Shown here: one piece after another, positions 1 to 8,318 of the stretch | How positions within the stretch are numbered: position 1 is the stretch's first letter | How the letters are laid out: the number at the start of each line of letters is the position of its first letter | Assembly: GCA_905214345.1 (NCBI GenBank) | Contig: CAJMLV010000012.1 | Span: forward strand, 3,850 to 67,849 | Source: an uncultured bacterium | GTDB lineage: Bacteria > Bacillota > Clostridia > Oscillospirales > Ruminococcaceae | Direction: 5' to 3' | DNA: 64,000 nt | Program-made: the position numbers and the translations under genes | Notes under the pieces: model-generated | Told to the model about the DNA's origin: nothing | Seen by the model: only the letters and a program-made list of their open reading frames with translations | Database searches by the model: none

Positions 1-1
1 C

Positions 2-286
2 ATCGGCATGGGCGTTGGCTACATCATCACCATGCTGCTCATGTCCTCCATCCGTGAGATCATCGGCAACGGTTCCTGGATGGGCATCACCATCATCCCC
101 GAGAGCGTGGACCGTATGGGCCTGATGAACCAGGCCCCCGGCGGCTTCTTCGTCTTCGGCTGCCTGATGGCCCTGTGTGTGTTCATTGAGAAAAAGACCA
201 ATCATCCCATCGAGCGCAAGACCTGCGGCGAAGTGATGATGGACGAGATCGACGCCGCCAAAACCGAAGGGGGTGACCAGGCATGA
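2..286 (+). CDS. rnfE: Rnf complex subunit RnfE, C-terminal part (start outside window)
   Basis: Membrane subunit of the Rnf ion-translocating ferredoxin:NAD+ oxidoreductase. The reading frame is open from base 2, so the start lies upstream; about 94 of the usual roughly 200 residues are visible. It shows a hydrophobic helix, the family-typical SSIREIIG stretch, a second helix (GGFFVFGCLMALCVF) and a charged cytoplasmic tail. The stop overlaps the rnfA start (ATGA at 283-286), which implies translational coupling. The order E-A-B is that of rnfCDGEAB operons. Identity rests on the helix pattern plus the neighbours and is secure; the ion used (Na+ or H+) cannot be read from this fragment. Confidence 0.9.
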   Translation: MGMGVGYIITMLLMSSIREIIGNGSWMGITIIPESVDRMGLMNQAPGGFFVFGCLMALCVFIEKKTNHPIERKTCGEVMMDEIDAAKTEGGDQA

Positions 287-921
287 GCAACTTTGCGGTA
301 TTTGCGACCATCTTCTTTAACCTGATCCTGGTCAACAACTACGTTCTGGTCCAGTTCCTGGGCATCTGCCCCTTCCTGGGCGTTTCCAAAAAGGTGGACT
401 CCTCCACCGGCATGGGCCTGGCGGTCATCTTCGTCATGGTCATCGCAACGGCGGTCACCTTCCCGCTGCAGATCTTCCTGCTGGACGCCTATGACCTGGG
501 CTACATGCAGACCGTCATCTTCATCCTGGTCATCGCCGTGCTGGTCCAGCTCATCGAGATCACCCTGAAGAAGTACGTGCCTGCTCTGTACACCGCTCTG
601 GGCGTTTACCTGCCTTTGATCACCACCAACTGCTGCGTGCTGGGCGTGACCATTCTGGCCGTGCAGGACTACTCCGAGATCGTGGAGACCCAGGGCTTCG
701 GCCTGGCTTACGCCGAAGCGCTGATCTGCGCTGCCGGCGCCGGCGTGGGCTTCCTGGTTGCTATGTTGCTGTTCTGCGGCGTGCGCCAGCGTGTGGAATC
801 CGCCAATCCGCCGGAAAGCTTCAAGGGCCTGCCCATCACCCTGGTGGCGGCTGCCATCACTTCGATGAGCTTCATGGGCTTCGGCGGTCTGGTTGAAAAC
901 ATCATCAATGCACTGTGCTGA
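283..921 (+). CDS. rnfA: Rnf complex integral membrane subunit RnfA
   Basis: 212-residue polytopic membrane protein of the Rnf electron-transport complex, the usual length for RnfA. The N-terminus carries the family pattern NLILVNNYVLVQFLGICPFLG with its conserved cysteine, and a second conserved Cys pair lies in TTNCCVLG near residue 112. About six hydrophobic helices are visible. In known Rnf complexes RnfA and RnfE form a pseudo-symmetric pair that holds a buried iron-sulfur centre through these cysteines. The start overlaps the rnfE stop by four bases, and rnfB follows after 21 bases with its own AGGAGGGGG ribosome site. No internal promoter is visible. Confidence 0.97.
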   Translation: MSNFAVFATIFFNLILVNNYVLVQFLGICPFLGVSKKVDSSTGMGLAVIFVMVIATAVTFPLQIFLLDAYDLGYMQTVIFILVIAVLVQLIEITLKKYVPALYTALGVYLPLITTNCCVLGVTILAVQDYSEIVETQGFGLAYAEALICAAGAGVGFLVAMLLFCGVRQRVESANPPESFKGLPITLVAAAITSMSFMGFGGLVENIINALC

Positions 922-942
922 GATAAGGAGGGGGACTAAGAT

Positions 943-1779
943 ATGAATCCGATCATTCTTGCGGTCGCCGTCCTGGCGGTGCTGGGTCTTGTGGGCAGCA
1001 TCGTGCTGGTGCTGGCTTCCAAGTTCATGGCGGTGTACGAAGATCCGCGCATCGCCCAGATCACCGACTGCCTGGCCGGTGCCAACTGCGGCGGCTGCGG
1101 CTATGCCGGTTGTGCCGACTACGCCAAGGCCATTGTGGAGGACGGCGCGCCCACCTTCAAGTGCGCGCCCGGCGGTGACAAAGCTGCCGATGCCATCAAC
1201 ACCATCATGGGTGCCGAAACCAGCGACCGTCCCAGCCTGAAGGCTGTGGTGCTGTGCAACGGCGGCGAAAACTGCGGCAAGCGCTTCACCTATCAGGGCA
1301 TCCAGACCTGCGCTGCCGCGGCTTCTGTGGCCGGTGGTCCCAGCGCCTGCTCCTTCGGCTGCCTGGGCCTGGGTGACTGCACCCGCGCCTGCATGTTCGA
1401 CGCCATCCATGTGAAGAATGGTGTGGCAGTGGTGGACCGTACCAAGTGCACCGGCTGTTCTGCCTGCATGAACGTCTGCCCGCGCCATGTCATCGACATG
1501 AAGCCCATTGCGCCCCAGCCGGTGGTGGAATGCTCCAACACCGAACGCGGCGCCGCGGTCAACAAGACCTGCAAGGTGGGCTGCATTGCCTGCGGTCTGT
1601 GCGTCAAGAACTGCCCGCAGCAGGCCATCTTCCTCAAGAACAACGTGGCCGTCATCGACTACACCAAGTGCAACGGCTGCGGTACCTGCGTGACCAAGTG
1701 CCCGAAGAAGGTCATCCACTGGGTGGAAGGCAAACCCACCTCCGTGGACGCCCCGGTGCCCGAACACCAGGTCCTGTAA
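943..1779 (+). CDS. rnfB: Rnf complex iron-sulfur subunit RnfB
   Basis: 278-residue electron-entry subunit of Rnf. An N-terminal membrane helix (about residues 3-26) is followed by the Fe-S domain with Cys43, Cys49, Cys52, Cys57 and Cys74 (CLAGANCGGCGYAGC). Several ferredoxin-type motifs follow: CLGLGDCTRAC, CTGCSACMNVCP, CIACGLCVKNCP and CNGCGTCVTKCP, so the protein carries multiple [4Fe-4S] clusters. The known role is to accept electrons from reduced ferredoxin and pass them toward RnfG/RnfD and finally NAD+ at RnfC. The ribosome site GGAGGGGG lies seven to ten bases before the ATG. The gene ends the operon at a strong bidirectional terminator (1803-1850). Confidence 0.97.
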   Translation: MNPIILAVAVLAVLGLVGSIVLVLASKFMAVYEDPRIAQITDCLAGANCGGCGYAGCADYAKAIVEDGAPTFKCAPGGDKAADAINTIMGAETSDRPSLKAVVLCNGGENCGKRFTYQGIQTCAAAASVAGGPSACSFGCLGLGDCTRACMFDAIHVKNGVAVVDRTKCTGCSACMNVCPRHVIDMKPIAPQPVVECSNTERGAAVNKTCKVGCIACGLCVKNCPQQAIFLKNNVAVIDYTKCNGCGTCVTKCPKKVIHWVEGKPTSVDAPVPEHQVL

Positions 1780-1802
1780 TTCCGTTGGCCTGAACCAAAC
1801 AA

Positions 1803-1850
1803 AACGCCGCCCCGGCGGGGAGTGATCCCTGCGCCGGGGCGGCGTTTTTT
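1803..1850. terminator. Bidirectional intrinsic terminator between rnfB and the nucleotidyltransferase gene
   Basis: A perfect 15-bp stem (AACGCCGCCCCGGCG at 1803-1817, its complement at 1832-1846) is followed by a T run on the plus strand and preceded by an A run, so it can end transcription from both convergent genes. Confidence 0.9.
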
Positions 1851-1860
1851 ATTTGTGCTT

Positions 1861-2793
1861 TCAGAACAGCCGGTCTTTGGGGTACAGCCCTTCCTCGCTC
1901 ATGCGGCGCAGGGCTTCCACCAGTTCGGGCTTGTCTTCCCGGTAGGTGATGCCGTGCCAGCGGTCGGAACTGGTCAGCACCGTCACCTGAGCCGTGCCCT
2001 TTTCCAGGGCGGCGGTGACCACGCTGGGCAGATAGTATTCGCACTTCAGCGGGTTTACCGGCAGATTTGCATCCAGGAAAGCGGCAAAGCCTTCCCGGGC
2101 GCGGTCCAGAAAATCGGGGGTGAAGCCCCACAGATTCATGGAAACCACCGCGTCGGCGGGCAGGTCGGTCCAGGTGGCCCCGTCGTCCTCAGTGTAGTGG
2201 ATGCCGCTCTCGTAGGTCTCGATGCGGGTGCGTTCGGTGACCTTGACCAGGCGGTTTTCCTCGTCCAGCTGGCACACGCCCCGGGATACCGACCCGTTGG
2301 CGCTTACCGTGTTGCCCAGCAAAAAGCCCACCATGGCCCAGGGGGCGGGGGAACCTGCCTTGGTTTCGGCCTTGGCCAGATGCTCGTAGATCAGGCGGAA
2401 GCCCTGGGGACCATAATAGTCGTCGGCGTTGATGACGGCAAAAGGCGCATCGATGACATCCGCCGCGGACAGGATGGCGTGGGCGGTGCCCCAGGGTTTT
2501 ACCCGATCTTCCGGTACCGAAAATCCCTCGGGAAGTTTGTCCAGGGTCTGGTAGGCGTAACGCACTTCCAGGCCGGCTTTCTCCGCCCGGGCGCCCACGC
2601 TGGCACGGAAAGCTTCGTCGATCTCCGGCTTGATGATGAACACCACTGTCTCAAACCCGGCACGCCGTGCATCGTACAGGCTGTAATCCAGAATTGCTTC
2701 GCCGCTCGGCCCCACCGGGTCGATCTGCTTCAGGCCGCCGTACCGGCTGCCCATACCGGCCGCCATCACGGCCAGGATCGGTTTGTTAGTCAT
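1861..2793 (-). CDS. Sugar nucleotidyltransferase (NTP_transferase family)
   Basis: 310-residue cytoplasmic enzyme of the NTP-transferase fold that joins a sugar-1-phosphate to a nucleotide. The signature AAGMGSRYGGLKQ with its catalytic Arg and Lys is at the N-terminus, and INADDYYG near residue 107 gives the metal-binding acidic pair. The exact sugar and nucleotide cannot be read. The start chosen is ATG at 2793 because GGGGAGG lies six bases upstream; an in-frame ATG at 2808 sits inside that ribosome site. It stands alone on the minus strand, converging on rnfB across a shared terminator. Confidence 0.85.
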   Translation of the reverse strand: MTNKPILAVMAAGMGSRYGGLKQIDPVGPSGEAILDYSLYDARRAGFETVVFIIKPEIDEAFRASVGARAEKAGLEVRYAYQTLDKLPEGFSVPEDRVKPWGTAHAILSAADVIDAPFAVINADDYYGPQGFRLIYEHLAKAETKAGSPAPWAMVGFLLGNTVSANGSVSRGVCQLDEENRLVKVTERTRIETYESGIHYTEDDGATWTDLPADAVVSMNLWGFTPDFLDRAREGFAAFLDANLPVNPLKCEYYLPSVVTAALEKGTAQVTVLTSSDRWHGITYREDKPELVEALRRMSEEGLYPKDRLF

Positions 2794-2939
2794 GGTTGGC
2801 CTCCCCATTGATTGTTAGGTTTTCTGTTTTCTATTGTATACGTTTGTCCACGCGGATGCAAGCGGTGTTGCATGTGGGGGACAGTCGGTTAAATTCCCGT
2901 AAATTACGGCGAAAACCGATAGTATTTTTGACACAGGCA

Positions 2940-2948
2940 TGGTATAAT
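2940..2948 (+). promoter_or_regulatory. Extended -10 promoter for the patatin gene
   Basis: TGG-TATAAT at 2940-2948 is a consensus -10 with the TGn extension, about 80 bases before the ATG. A TTGACA at 2928-2933 is only nine bases away and cannot act as its -35. Confidence 0.6.
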
Positions 2949-3029
2949 GTATACCAACCTTACTCGAAACGCAACATTTTCGGGCGGCCCGCCCGGCGGG
3001 CATGCTCTTTTCTATACGGAGGAACGGCA

Positions 3030-4211
3030 ATGGCTACACCTTGCAGGGGACTGGTCCTGGCCGGCGGCGGTGCCAAAGGCAGCTATCAGGTCGGCGCATA
3101 CCGTGCGCTGCGGGAACTGGGCTGGAACCCCCAAATCATCACCGGCACCAGCGTGGGCTGCCTGAACGCGGCGCTGTTCGTGCTGGATAAGATCACCGAA
3201 GCGGAAGAACTGTGGAAAAATCTGGACATCCACGGCGTTCTGGAAACTCCCACCGGCAAGACTCCCGAGGAATTGCAGAATTTTCTGCTGGACACGGTGC
3301 GCAGCGGCGGACTGGACCTGGAACCTCTGGGGGATGTCATCGACAAATATCTGGATGAGGACGCCATCCGTGCAGCCCCGGTGCGGTACGGTCTGGTCAT
3401 GACCGAGATGAACACCCTGAAAAGCCGACAGCTGCCGCTGGAACAGATCCCTTACGGCAAGCTGAAGGAATATATGATGGCTTCCAGTGCCTGTTTCCCG
3501 GCGCTGCGCCCCCGCACCATCGACGGCGTGAAATATATCGACGGCGGCTGGCGGGACAACATGCCCCTGGACCTGGCCGCCAACATGGGCGCCACCGAAC
3601 TGGTGGCGGTGGACATTGAGGGTGTGGGCTACAACAAGCCCAACCGCACCGGTCTGCCCACCCGGGTCATCCGCAGTCACTGGGACCTGGGCCCCATGTT
3701 TGATTTTGACGGTGTGCGGGCGGCACGGAATATTGCCATCGGCTACCTGGATACCCTGCGGGCCTTCGGCCGGGTGGGCGGAACTGCCTACGCTCTGCTG
3801 CCCGACCCGGACGGTTTCCTGCCCAAGTTTGCGGCGGCTTACCAGAAGGAATTTTCCGCCGCTGTTTCCCGGGCGCCTACGCTGGCCCTGGCCGAAAACA
3901 TGGCCCGGCAGCGCAGGGGATACCCGGCGCCCTTCTCCCAGAATCTGCTGGCCCCCACCAAAGGCGCGTCGGCACCTCTGGAACTGGCGGCAGAAAAGAT
4001 GAACGTGCCGCCGGAAGAACCCTACACCCCGCGCCTGCTGGCACTGACCTTCCTGGGTAGTTTTGACCGGGACCCCGCCGATCGCTTCCGCGTGCTTCTG
4101 GGCATGGAGGAAGGCAACCAGATCGGGGAGACAGCCATGGCCGCCGCCGCGCCGGATGATTTCGTCACGGCGCTGGTGTCCCGCACATTGCAGCAGATGA
4201 ACTTTTTCTGA
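3030..4211 (+). CDS. Patatin-like phospholipase
   Basis: 393-residue cytoplasmic protein with a patatin fold. Residues 8-16 give the oxyanion-hole glycine motif (LAGGGAKGS). The nucleophile elbow GTSVG places Ser41, and DGG at 171-173 supplies the Asp of the Ser-Asp dyad, so acyl-hydrolase activity on lipids is expected. There is no signal peptide. The C-terminal 150 residues are outside the core fold and unassigned. The start at 3030 follows GGAGGAAC; longer in-frame openings upstream lie across the promoter and are not used. It ends 64 bases before the enzyme I-like gene and may be co-transcribed with it. Confidence 0.85.
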   Translation: MATPCRGLVLAGGGAKGSYQVGAYRALRELGWNPQIITGTSVGCLNAALFVLDKITEAEELWKNLDIHGVLETPTGKTPEELQNFLLDTVRSGGLDLEPLGDVIDKYLDEDAIRAAPVRYGLVMTEMNTLKSRQLPLEQIPYGKLKEYMMASSACFPALRPRTIDGVKYIDGGWRDNMPLDLAANMGATELVAVDIEGVGYNKPNRTGLPTRVIRSHWDLGPMFDFDGVRAARNIAIGYLDTLRAFGRVGGTAYALLPDPDGFLPKFAAAYQKEFSAAVSRAPTLALAENMARQRRGYPAPFSQNLLAPTKGASAPLELAAEKMNVPPEEPYTPRLLALTFLGSFDRDPADRFRVLLGMEEGNQIGETAMAAAAPDDFVTALVSRTLQQMNFF

Positions 4212-4275
4212 TGGGGGCACCCGGTTATCGACGGTGCCGTTCCCCGTTCGTATGTAAGAAAGGAGTGTGCAGCCT

Positions 4276-5871
4276 ATGCGTACTTTCACAGGTACTACCG
4301 CATCCGGCGGGCTGACCATCGGCCCGGTGGTGCGCATTGACCGCGGCCTCATCGGGCTGCACCGCATTGTCAGCGACCCCTACCATGAACGGGCCCTGTA
4401 CGATGCCGCCATCGTGCTGGCCAAGGATGAGCTGTCCTTGCTGCGCAAACGGGCCCAGGACCCCAAGGATGCCGATATTCTCCTGTTCCAGATGGCGTTG
4501 CTGGAGGACGAATCCTTCACCAACGAGATCGGGGACTACATCGCCGCGGGGGCAGGCAGTGCCGCTGCGGTGGAGCGTGCGGAACGCATCTTTGCCGGGC
4601 GGATCAGCAACATTGACGACGATTACATCCGGGAGCGCAGCGTGGACGTGTGTGACGCCTGCCGCCGGGTGGTGGATATTCTGGACGGACGATCCCGCCG
4701 TCCGCTGCAGCTGGAGAAACCCAGCATCCTGGCAGCGGACCTGTTCTATCCCAGTGACCTGTTCAGCCTGGACCGCAGCATGATTTTGGGGCTTGTTTCC
4801 GACCGGGACAGCGTCACCAGCCATGCGGCCATCATGGCCCGCAGCATGGGCATCCCGGCGCTGTGCCGTCTGGGGGAAGGGGTGGCCAAAAATGCAGAGG
4901 GCCACACCGTAGTTCTGGACGCCGAGCGCAGCAGCCTGATCGTGGACCCTACCCCTGAACAGACCGAGGCCGCCCGACGCCGTATGGCCAGGCTGGAACG
5001 CCGCCGCCAGAAGCCGGACCCGCTGGTCAACAAACCCAGCCGTACCCGGGACGGCACGGCCTTTGTGATGCTGGGGTCCGCCAACTCCAGTGAACCCAGC
5101 GAGATCCGGGCGGCGCTGGAGAGCGGTGCCAACGGCGGCATCGGCCTGGTGCGCACCGAATCCATGATCCTGAACAATTACGACGAAGAACGCCAGGTGG
5201 CGGAATACCGCAAGATGCTGGAATCCGCCGACGGCTGGCCGGTGGTGGTGCGTCTGTACGATCCCGGCGCCGATGACTGTGCCCCCTGGGTGCAGACGGT
5301 GGAAACTTTGGCCGACCGGGATTCGCTGTACAAGACCCAGACCCGTGCCTTGCTCCGTGCCGGCGGTTCGGGGGCGCTGCGGGTGGTGGTACCCATGATC
5401 TGCGGTGTGCAGGGCTGGGATGACTGGCTGAACAACTTTGAAGAATGTAAGCGTGAACTGCGCCGGGAAGGGATTCCCTTTGAGGAGGAACTGCCGGTGG
5501 GCTGCATGATCGAGGTGCCCGCCTCCGCCCTGGAAGCAGGGGAGATCATCGACCACGGCGCACAGTTCTTGTACATAGACCTGGACGATCTGGCCAACTT
5601 CATCTATGTGCAGCCCCAGAACGAGCGGGAAGAACGCCGCAAGACCGACACGCCGGTGGTCAAGCGGCTGGTGCGGGATGTGTTGGATGCCGCCGCGGCC
5701 CGCCGCACCGACGTGACCCTGTGCGGTATCCCGCTGAACCAGCTGGATGCCATGCCGGATTATGTGGTCCTGGGCGCCCGTGGGTTCTGCGTGGAAAATG
5801 CCTGCCTGACCGAACTCAAGGCTGCCCTGATGAAGGTGGACCTGTCCCGACAGCGGGAACAGGATGCCTGA
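4276..5871 (+). CDS. PTS enzyme I-like PEP-utilising phosphotransferase (divergent)
   Basis: 531 residues with the domain order of PTS enzyme I: helical N-terminal part, swivelling phospho-His domain and C-terminal PEP-binding barrel. The phosphorylatable His is His183 in DSVTSHAAIMAR. The barrel keeps GLVRTES (PEP-binding Arg) and GCMIEVPAS (metal Glu). Other signatures have drifted: the RTLDIGGDK motif is replaced by VVRLYDPGADD, and the catalytic CGE region reads LCGIPLNQ (Cys483 kept, Glu lost). It is about 40 residues shorter than normal enzyme I and no HPr gene is nearby. ATG 4276 is preferred over GTG 4267 because AGGAG at 4261-4265 is properly spaced for it. It may be a paralogue that is not sugar-specific. 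Confidence 0.75.
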   Translation: MRTFTGTTASGGLTIGPVVRIDRGLIGLHRIVSDPYHERALYDAAIVLAKDELSLLRKRAQDPKDADILLFQMALLEDESFTNEIGDYIAAGAGSAAAVERAERIFAGRISNIDDDYIRERSVDVCDACRRVVDILDGRSRRPLQLEKPSILAADLFYPSDLFSLDRSMILGLVSDRDSVTSHAAIMARSMGIPALCRLGEGVAKNAEGHTVVLDAERSSLIVDPTPEQTEAARRRMARLERRRQKPDPLVNKPSRTRDGTAFVMLGSANSSEPSEIRAALESGANGGIGLVRTESMILNNYDEERQVAEYRKMLESADGWPVVVRLYDPGADDCAPWVQTVETLADRDSLYKTQTRALLRAGGSGALRVVVPMICGVQGWDDWLNNFEECKRELRREGIPFEEELPVGCMIEVPASALEAGEIIDHGAQFLYIDLDDLANFIYVQPQNEREERRKTDTPVVKRLVRDVLDAAAARRTDVTLCGIPLNQLDAMPDYVVLGARGFCVENACLTELKAALMKVDLSRQREQDA

Positions 5872-5921
5872 TGCCAGCAGAAAATCCGCCCCTGCCGCAT
5901 ATACTGACCGGGGGCATACAA

Positions 5922-5955
5922 AAAACGGAGGATGCCGTCAGGCATCCCCCGTTTT
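5922..5955. terminator. Bidirectional terminator between the enzyme I-like gene and rsmE
   Basis: A 15-bp stem with one mismatch (AAAACGGaGGATGCC at 5922-5936, complement 5941-5955) and a GTCA loop, with A and T runs on the two sides. Confidence 0.85.
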
Positions 5956-5967
5956 CTCGTATTCGGT

Positions 5968-6699
5968 TTATTCCAGGTCCCCCGTCAGGGTCATGACGGC
6001 TGCCAGAGCAGCCAGGGGGGCTGTTTCGCACCGCAGGATGCGGGGACCAAGCCCCACCGTCACGGCGCCGGAACGGGCGGCCAGCTCGGCCTCCTCGGGA
6101 GCAAACCCGCCCTCGCTGCCGGTGACCAGGGCGATGCGGGCAGCGTCGGGAGCGTCGGCCATGATCTGCCGCAGCGACCGTCCGCCGCCCTCAAAGAAGA
6201 AAAGCACCAGGTCGTACTGGTCAAACTGCCCGCAGACCGAAGCAAAATCCGGCAGAGGCATGGCCACTTCCGGCACCCGGCCCCGGCCGCACTGTTTGGC
6301 GGCTTCGGCGGCGATGCGGTTGTACCGCTCGTTTTTGGCTTCCTCTTTCTTGGGGGCGGCCACACAATACCGGCTGAAGAAGGGGACCACCTCGGCCACG
6401 CCCAGCTCCACGCCGTGGCGGATGACCTCTTCCAGCTTGCCCTGCTTGGGGTAGGCGGCGTACAGCGTGACCTGTGCTCTGGGTTCGGCGGTGCTGGGAT
6501 ACCCTTCACTCACCGAAAAGACCACCCGGTCACCTTCGATGCTCTCGATACGGCCGGTGTATTCCAGGGCATCCGGGCCGCACAGCACCACTTCGTCCCC
6601 AATGCCGGCCCGCATCACATGCACCAGATGGTGGGCGTCGGTACCCTGCAGCACTGCTTGTCCGTCGGCCACTTCCCGGGTAAAATAGCGGTGGGGCAT
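5968..6699 (-). CDS. rsmE: 16S rRNA (uracil1498-N3)-methyltransferase RsmE
   Basis: 243-residue SPOUT-class methyltransferase that methylates U1498 of 16S rRNA in the 30S subunit. The N-terminal PUA-like part starts MPHRYFTREV with the typical HHLVHVMRAGIGDEV segment. The C-terminal knot has LVTGSEGGFAPEEAELA and GLGPRILRCETA, which bind S-adenosylmethionine. Length is normal for the family. It lies three bases downstream of prmA, and its ribosome site AGGAGG overlaps the prmA end, so the two methylase genes form one operon. Confidence 0.95.
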   Translation of the reverse strand: MPHRYFTREVADGQAVLQGTDAHHLVHVMRAGIGDEVVLCGPDALEYTGRIESIEGDRVVFSVSEGYPSTAEPRAQVTLYAAYPKQGKLEEVIRHGVELGVAEVVPFFSRYCVAAPKKEEAKNERYNRIAAEAAKQCGRGRVPEVAMPLPDFASVCGQFDQYDLVLFFFEGGGRSLRQIMADAPDAARIALVTGSEGGFAPEEAELAARSGAVTVGLGPRILRCETAPLAALAAVMTLTGDLE

Positions 6700-6702
6700 T
6701 TT

Positions 6703-7620
6703 TCAGCCCTCCTTGCGGCAGACGATGCAGACCCAGCCGCGCTTTTCATGCACTTCGATGGGGTCCAGCCCGGCGGCCCGCAGGCCTTCCAGCACTTCGT
6801 CCTTGCGGGTGTCGATGATACCGGAAGCGATGAACACCGCGTCCGGGGCCATCAGGGCAGGCACATGGGGCGCCAGGGAAAGAATGGCCGCCGCCACGAT
6901 GTTGGCGGTGATGATGTTGTACACACCGCTGGCCTTGTCCGAAAGGTCGCCCACCAGCACCTTCAGGCGGTCCTGCACCCCGTTGCGCTCGGCGTTTTCG
7001 CCGGCGGTGCGCACGCACATGGGGTCGATGTCCACACCTTCGGCTTCGGCGGCGCCCAGTTTCAGGGCTGCGATGGCCAGAATGCCCGACCCGGTGCCGA
7101 TGTCCAGCATCCGTTCGCCGCCCTTGACCCGCTCATCCAGCACTTCCAGGCACAGGGATGTGGTCTCGTGGGTGCCGGTGCCGAAGGCCATGCCCGGGTC
7201 CATGGTGATGACGGTGCGGTCGGTCTCGTATTCTTCCCAGCCGGGTACAATGGCAAGGCGCTTGCCGATGTCCATGGCGTGGTAATATTTTTTCCAGGCG
7301 TTCTGCCAATCCTCCTGTTCCACACCGGCGGTGGACAGGGTATACTCAATGCCGGAAGCCTCCAGCCGCTCCCGGAACAGGGGCAGCACCTCGGCCAGGT
7401 TCTCGTCCGGGGCCAGGTACATATGCACTTTCACAATGTCCCGGGGCTGGTCCAGCAGATCCTGCTCGATCAGGTCCACATGGGCGATCTCCCAGGCCTG
7501 CTGTTCCAGGTCGCTGTAATCTTCAATGTAAATGCCGCCGTTGGCCACCATGGTGGCAATGGCTTCCGCCGTGTCGGCGTACTTCTGGGGCACGGTGATG
7601 GTAATATCGGTCCATTCCAT
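6703..7620 (-). CDS. prmA: Ribosomal protein L11 methyltransferase PrmA
   Basis: 305-residue class I S-adenosylmethionine-dependent methyltransferase that methylates ribosomal protein L11. The N-terminal L11-binding domain is followed by motif I MLDIGTGSGILAIAALKLG near residues 170-188 and the post-motif IITANIVAAAI (the N-x-x-A catalytic region). The start at 7620 (MEWTDITITV) follows AGGAGG at normal spacing; the frame is open further upstream but without a ribosome site, and it runs across the promoter. It is first in an operon with rsmE. Its substrate gene rplK lies far away at 58528. Confidence 0.95.
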   Translation of the reverse strand: MEWTDITITVPQKYADTAEAIATMVANGGIYIEDYSDLEQQAWEIAHVDLIEQDLLDQPRDIVKVHMYLAPDENLAEVLPLFRERLEASGIEYTLSTAGVEQEDWQNAWKKYYHAMDIGKRLAIVPGWEEYETDRTVITMDPGMAFGTGTHETTSLCLEVLDERVKGGERMLDIGTGSGILAIAALKLGAAEAEGVDIDPMCVRTAGENAERNGVQDRLKVLVGDLSDKASGVYNIITANIVAAAILSLAPHVPALMAPDAVFIASGIIDTRKDEVLEGLRAAGLDPIEVHEKRGWVCIVCRKEG

Positions 7621-7654
7621 AAATTCAGGAACCTCCTGCTGAAAGTTTAGTTGT

Positions 7655-7683
7655 ATTATACCGCATCCCACGCGGCTTGGAAA
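7655..7683 (-). promoter_or_regulatory. SigA-type promoter of prmA-rsmE
   Basis: On the minus strand TATAAT (7655-7660) lies 17 bases from TTTCCA (7678-7683), a four-of-six -35 match, about 40 bases before the prmA start. Confidence 0.55.
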
Positions 7684-7695
7684 GGGGCGCTTTGT

Positions 7696-8274
7696 ATGAA
7701 CCTGCGGATTCTGCCGCTGAACGCGGCACAGACCAGGGACGTGTATGACCGTTGGATGAAAACGGATTTCCCGCCGGAGGAACTCAAACCCTACGGCAGT
7801 ATGGCGCAGATGATGGCCAAGGGCTGGTATGAACCCCTGGCTCTGGTGGAGGAACAGACCGGCGAAATGTCGGCTTATGCCTTCCAGACAACGGTACCCG
7901 GCTGCCGCTGCGCCTTGCTGGATTACTTTGCCGTGCTGCCCGCCCTGCGGGGCAAGGGGGCGGGCACCGCAGCACTGGGGGCGCTGGCGGAACATTACGC
8001 CGGACGGATGGATGCGCTCATCATCGAGTGTGAACACCCCGCCGAAGCCCCCGACCCGGAGGTGGCCCGGCGGCGCATCGGTTTTTATCTGCGGGCGGGC
8101 GCCCGCACCACCGCCATCGAAAGCCGGTTGTTCGGGGTGCGGTATCTGGTGCTGGCCCTGCCCTGCGGCGGAACCGTCACCGACGCGGCGGTCAGTGCCG
8201 ACCTGCGCCGCATCTACGGGCAGACGGTGCCGGAACCCTATTACCGGGGCAATGTAATATTTTACGGCGGCTGA
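7696..8274 (+). CDS. GNAT-family N-acetyltransferase
   Basis: 192-residue protein with the GNAT acetyl-CoA signature: the beta-4/alpha-3 region reads DYFAVLPALRGKGAGTAAL, which contains the Q/R-x-x-G-x-G/A pyrophosphate loop (RGKGAG). The acceptor substrate is unknown. The start at ATG 7696 follows AAAGGGGC; a TTG 45 bases upstream has no ribosome site. It is divergent from prmA, and its last codons overlap the likely promoter of the spoVA operon (8255-8284). Confidence 0.8.
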   Translation: MNLRILPLNAAQTRDVYDRWMKTDFPPEELKPYGSMAQMMAKGWYEPLALVEEQTGEMSAYAFQTTVPGCRCALLDYFAVLPALRGKGAGTAALGALAEHYAGRMDALIIECEHPAEAPDPEVARRRIGFYLRAGARTTAIESRLFGVRYLVLALPCGGTVTDAAVSADLRRIYGQTVPEPYYRGNVIFYGG

Positions 8275-8284
8275 GGGCATACTG
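8255..8284 (+). promoter_or_regulatory. Candidate SigG/SigF promoter of the spoVA operon
   Basis: TAATA (8255-8259), an 18-base spacer, then CATACTG (8278-8284). This resembles the forespore consensus GnATR-N18-CATnnTA. In Bacillus spoVA is SigG-dependent. It overlaps the end of the preceding gene and starts 35 bases before the spoVAC GTG. Confidence 0.5.
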
Positions 8285-8318
8285 GGAACATCCACCAACT
8301 TATAAAGGAAGTGTTCTC

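Noticed and set aside
2928..2933. TTGACA as a -35 for the patatin promoter.
   Set aside because: It lies only nine bases from the TATAAT; the TGn extension explains promoter function without it.
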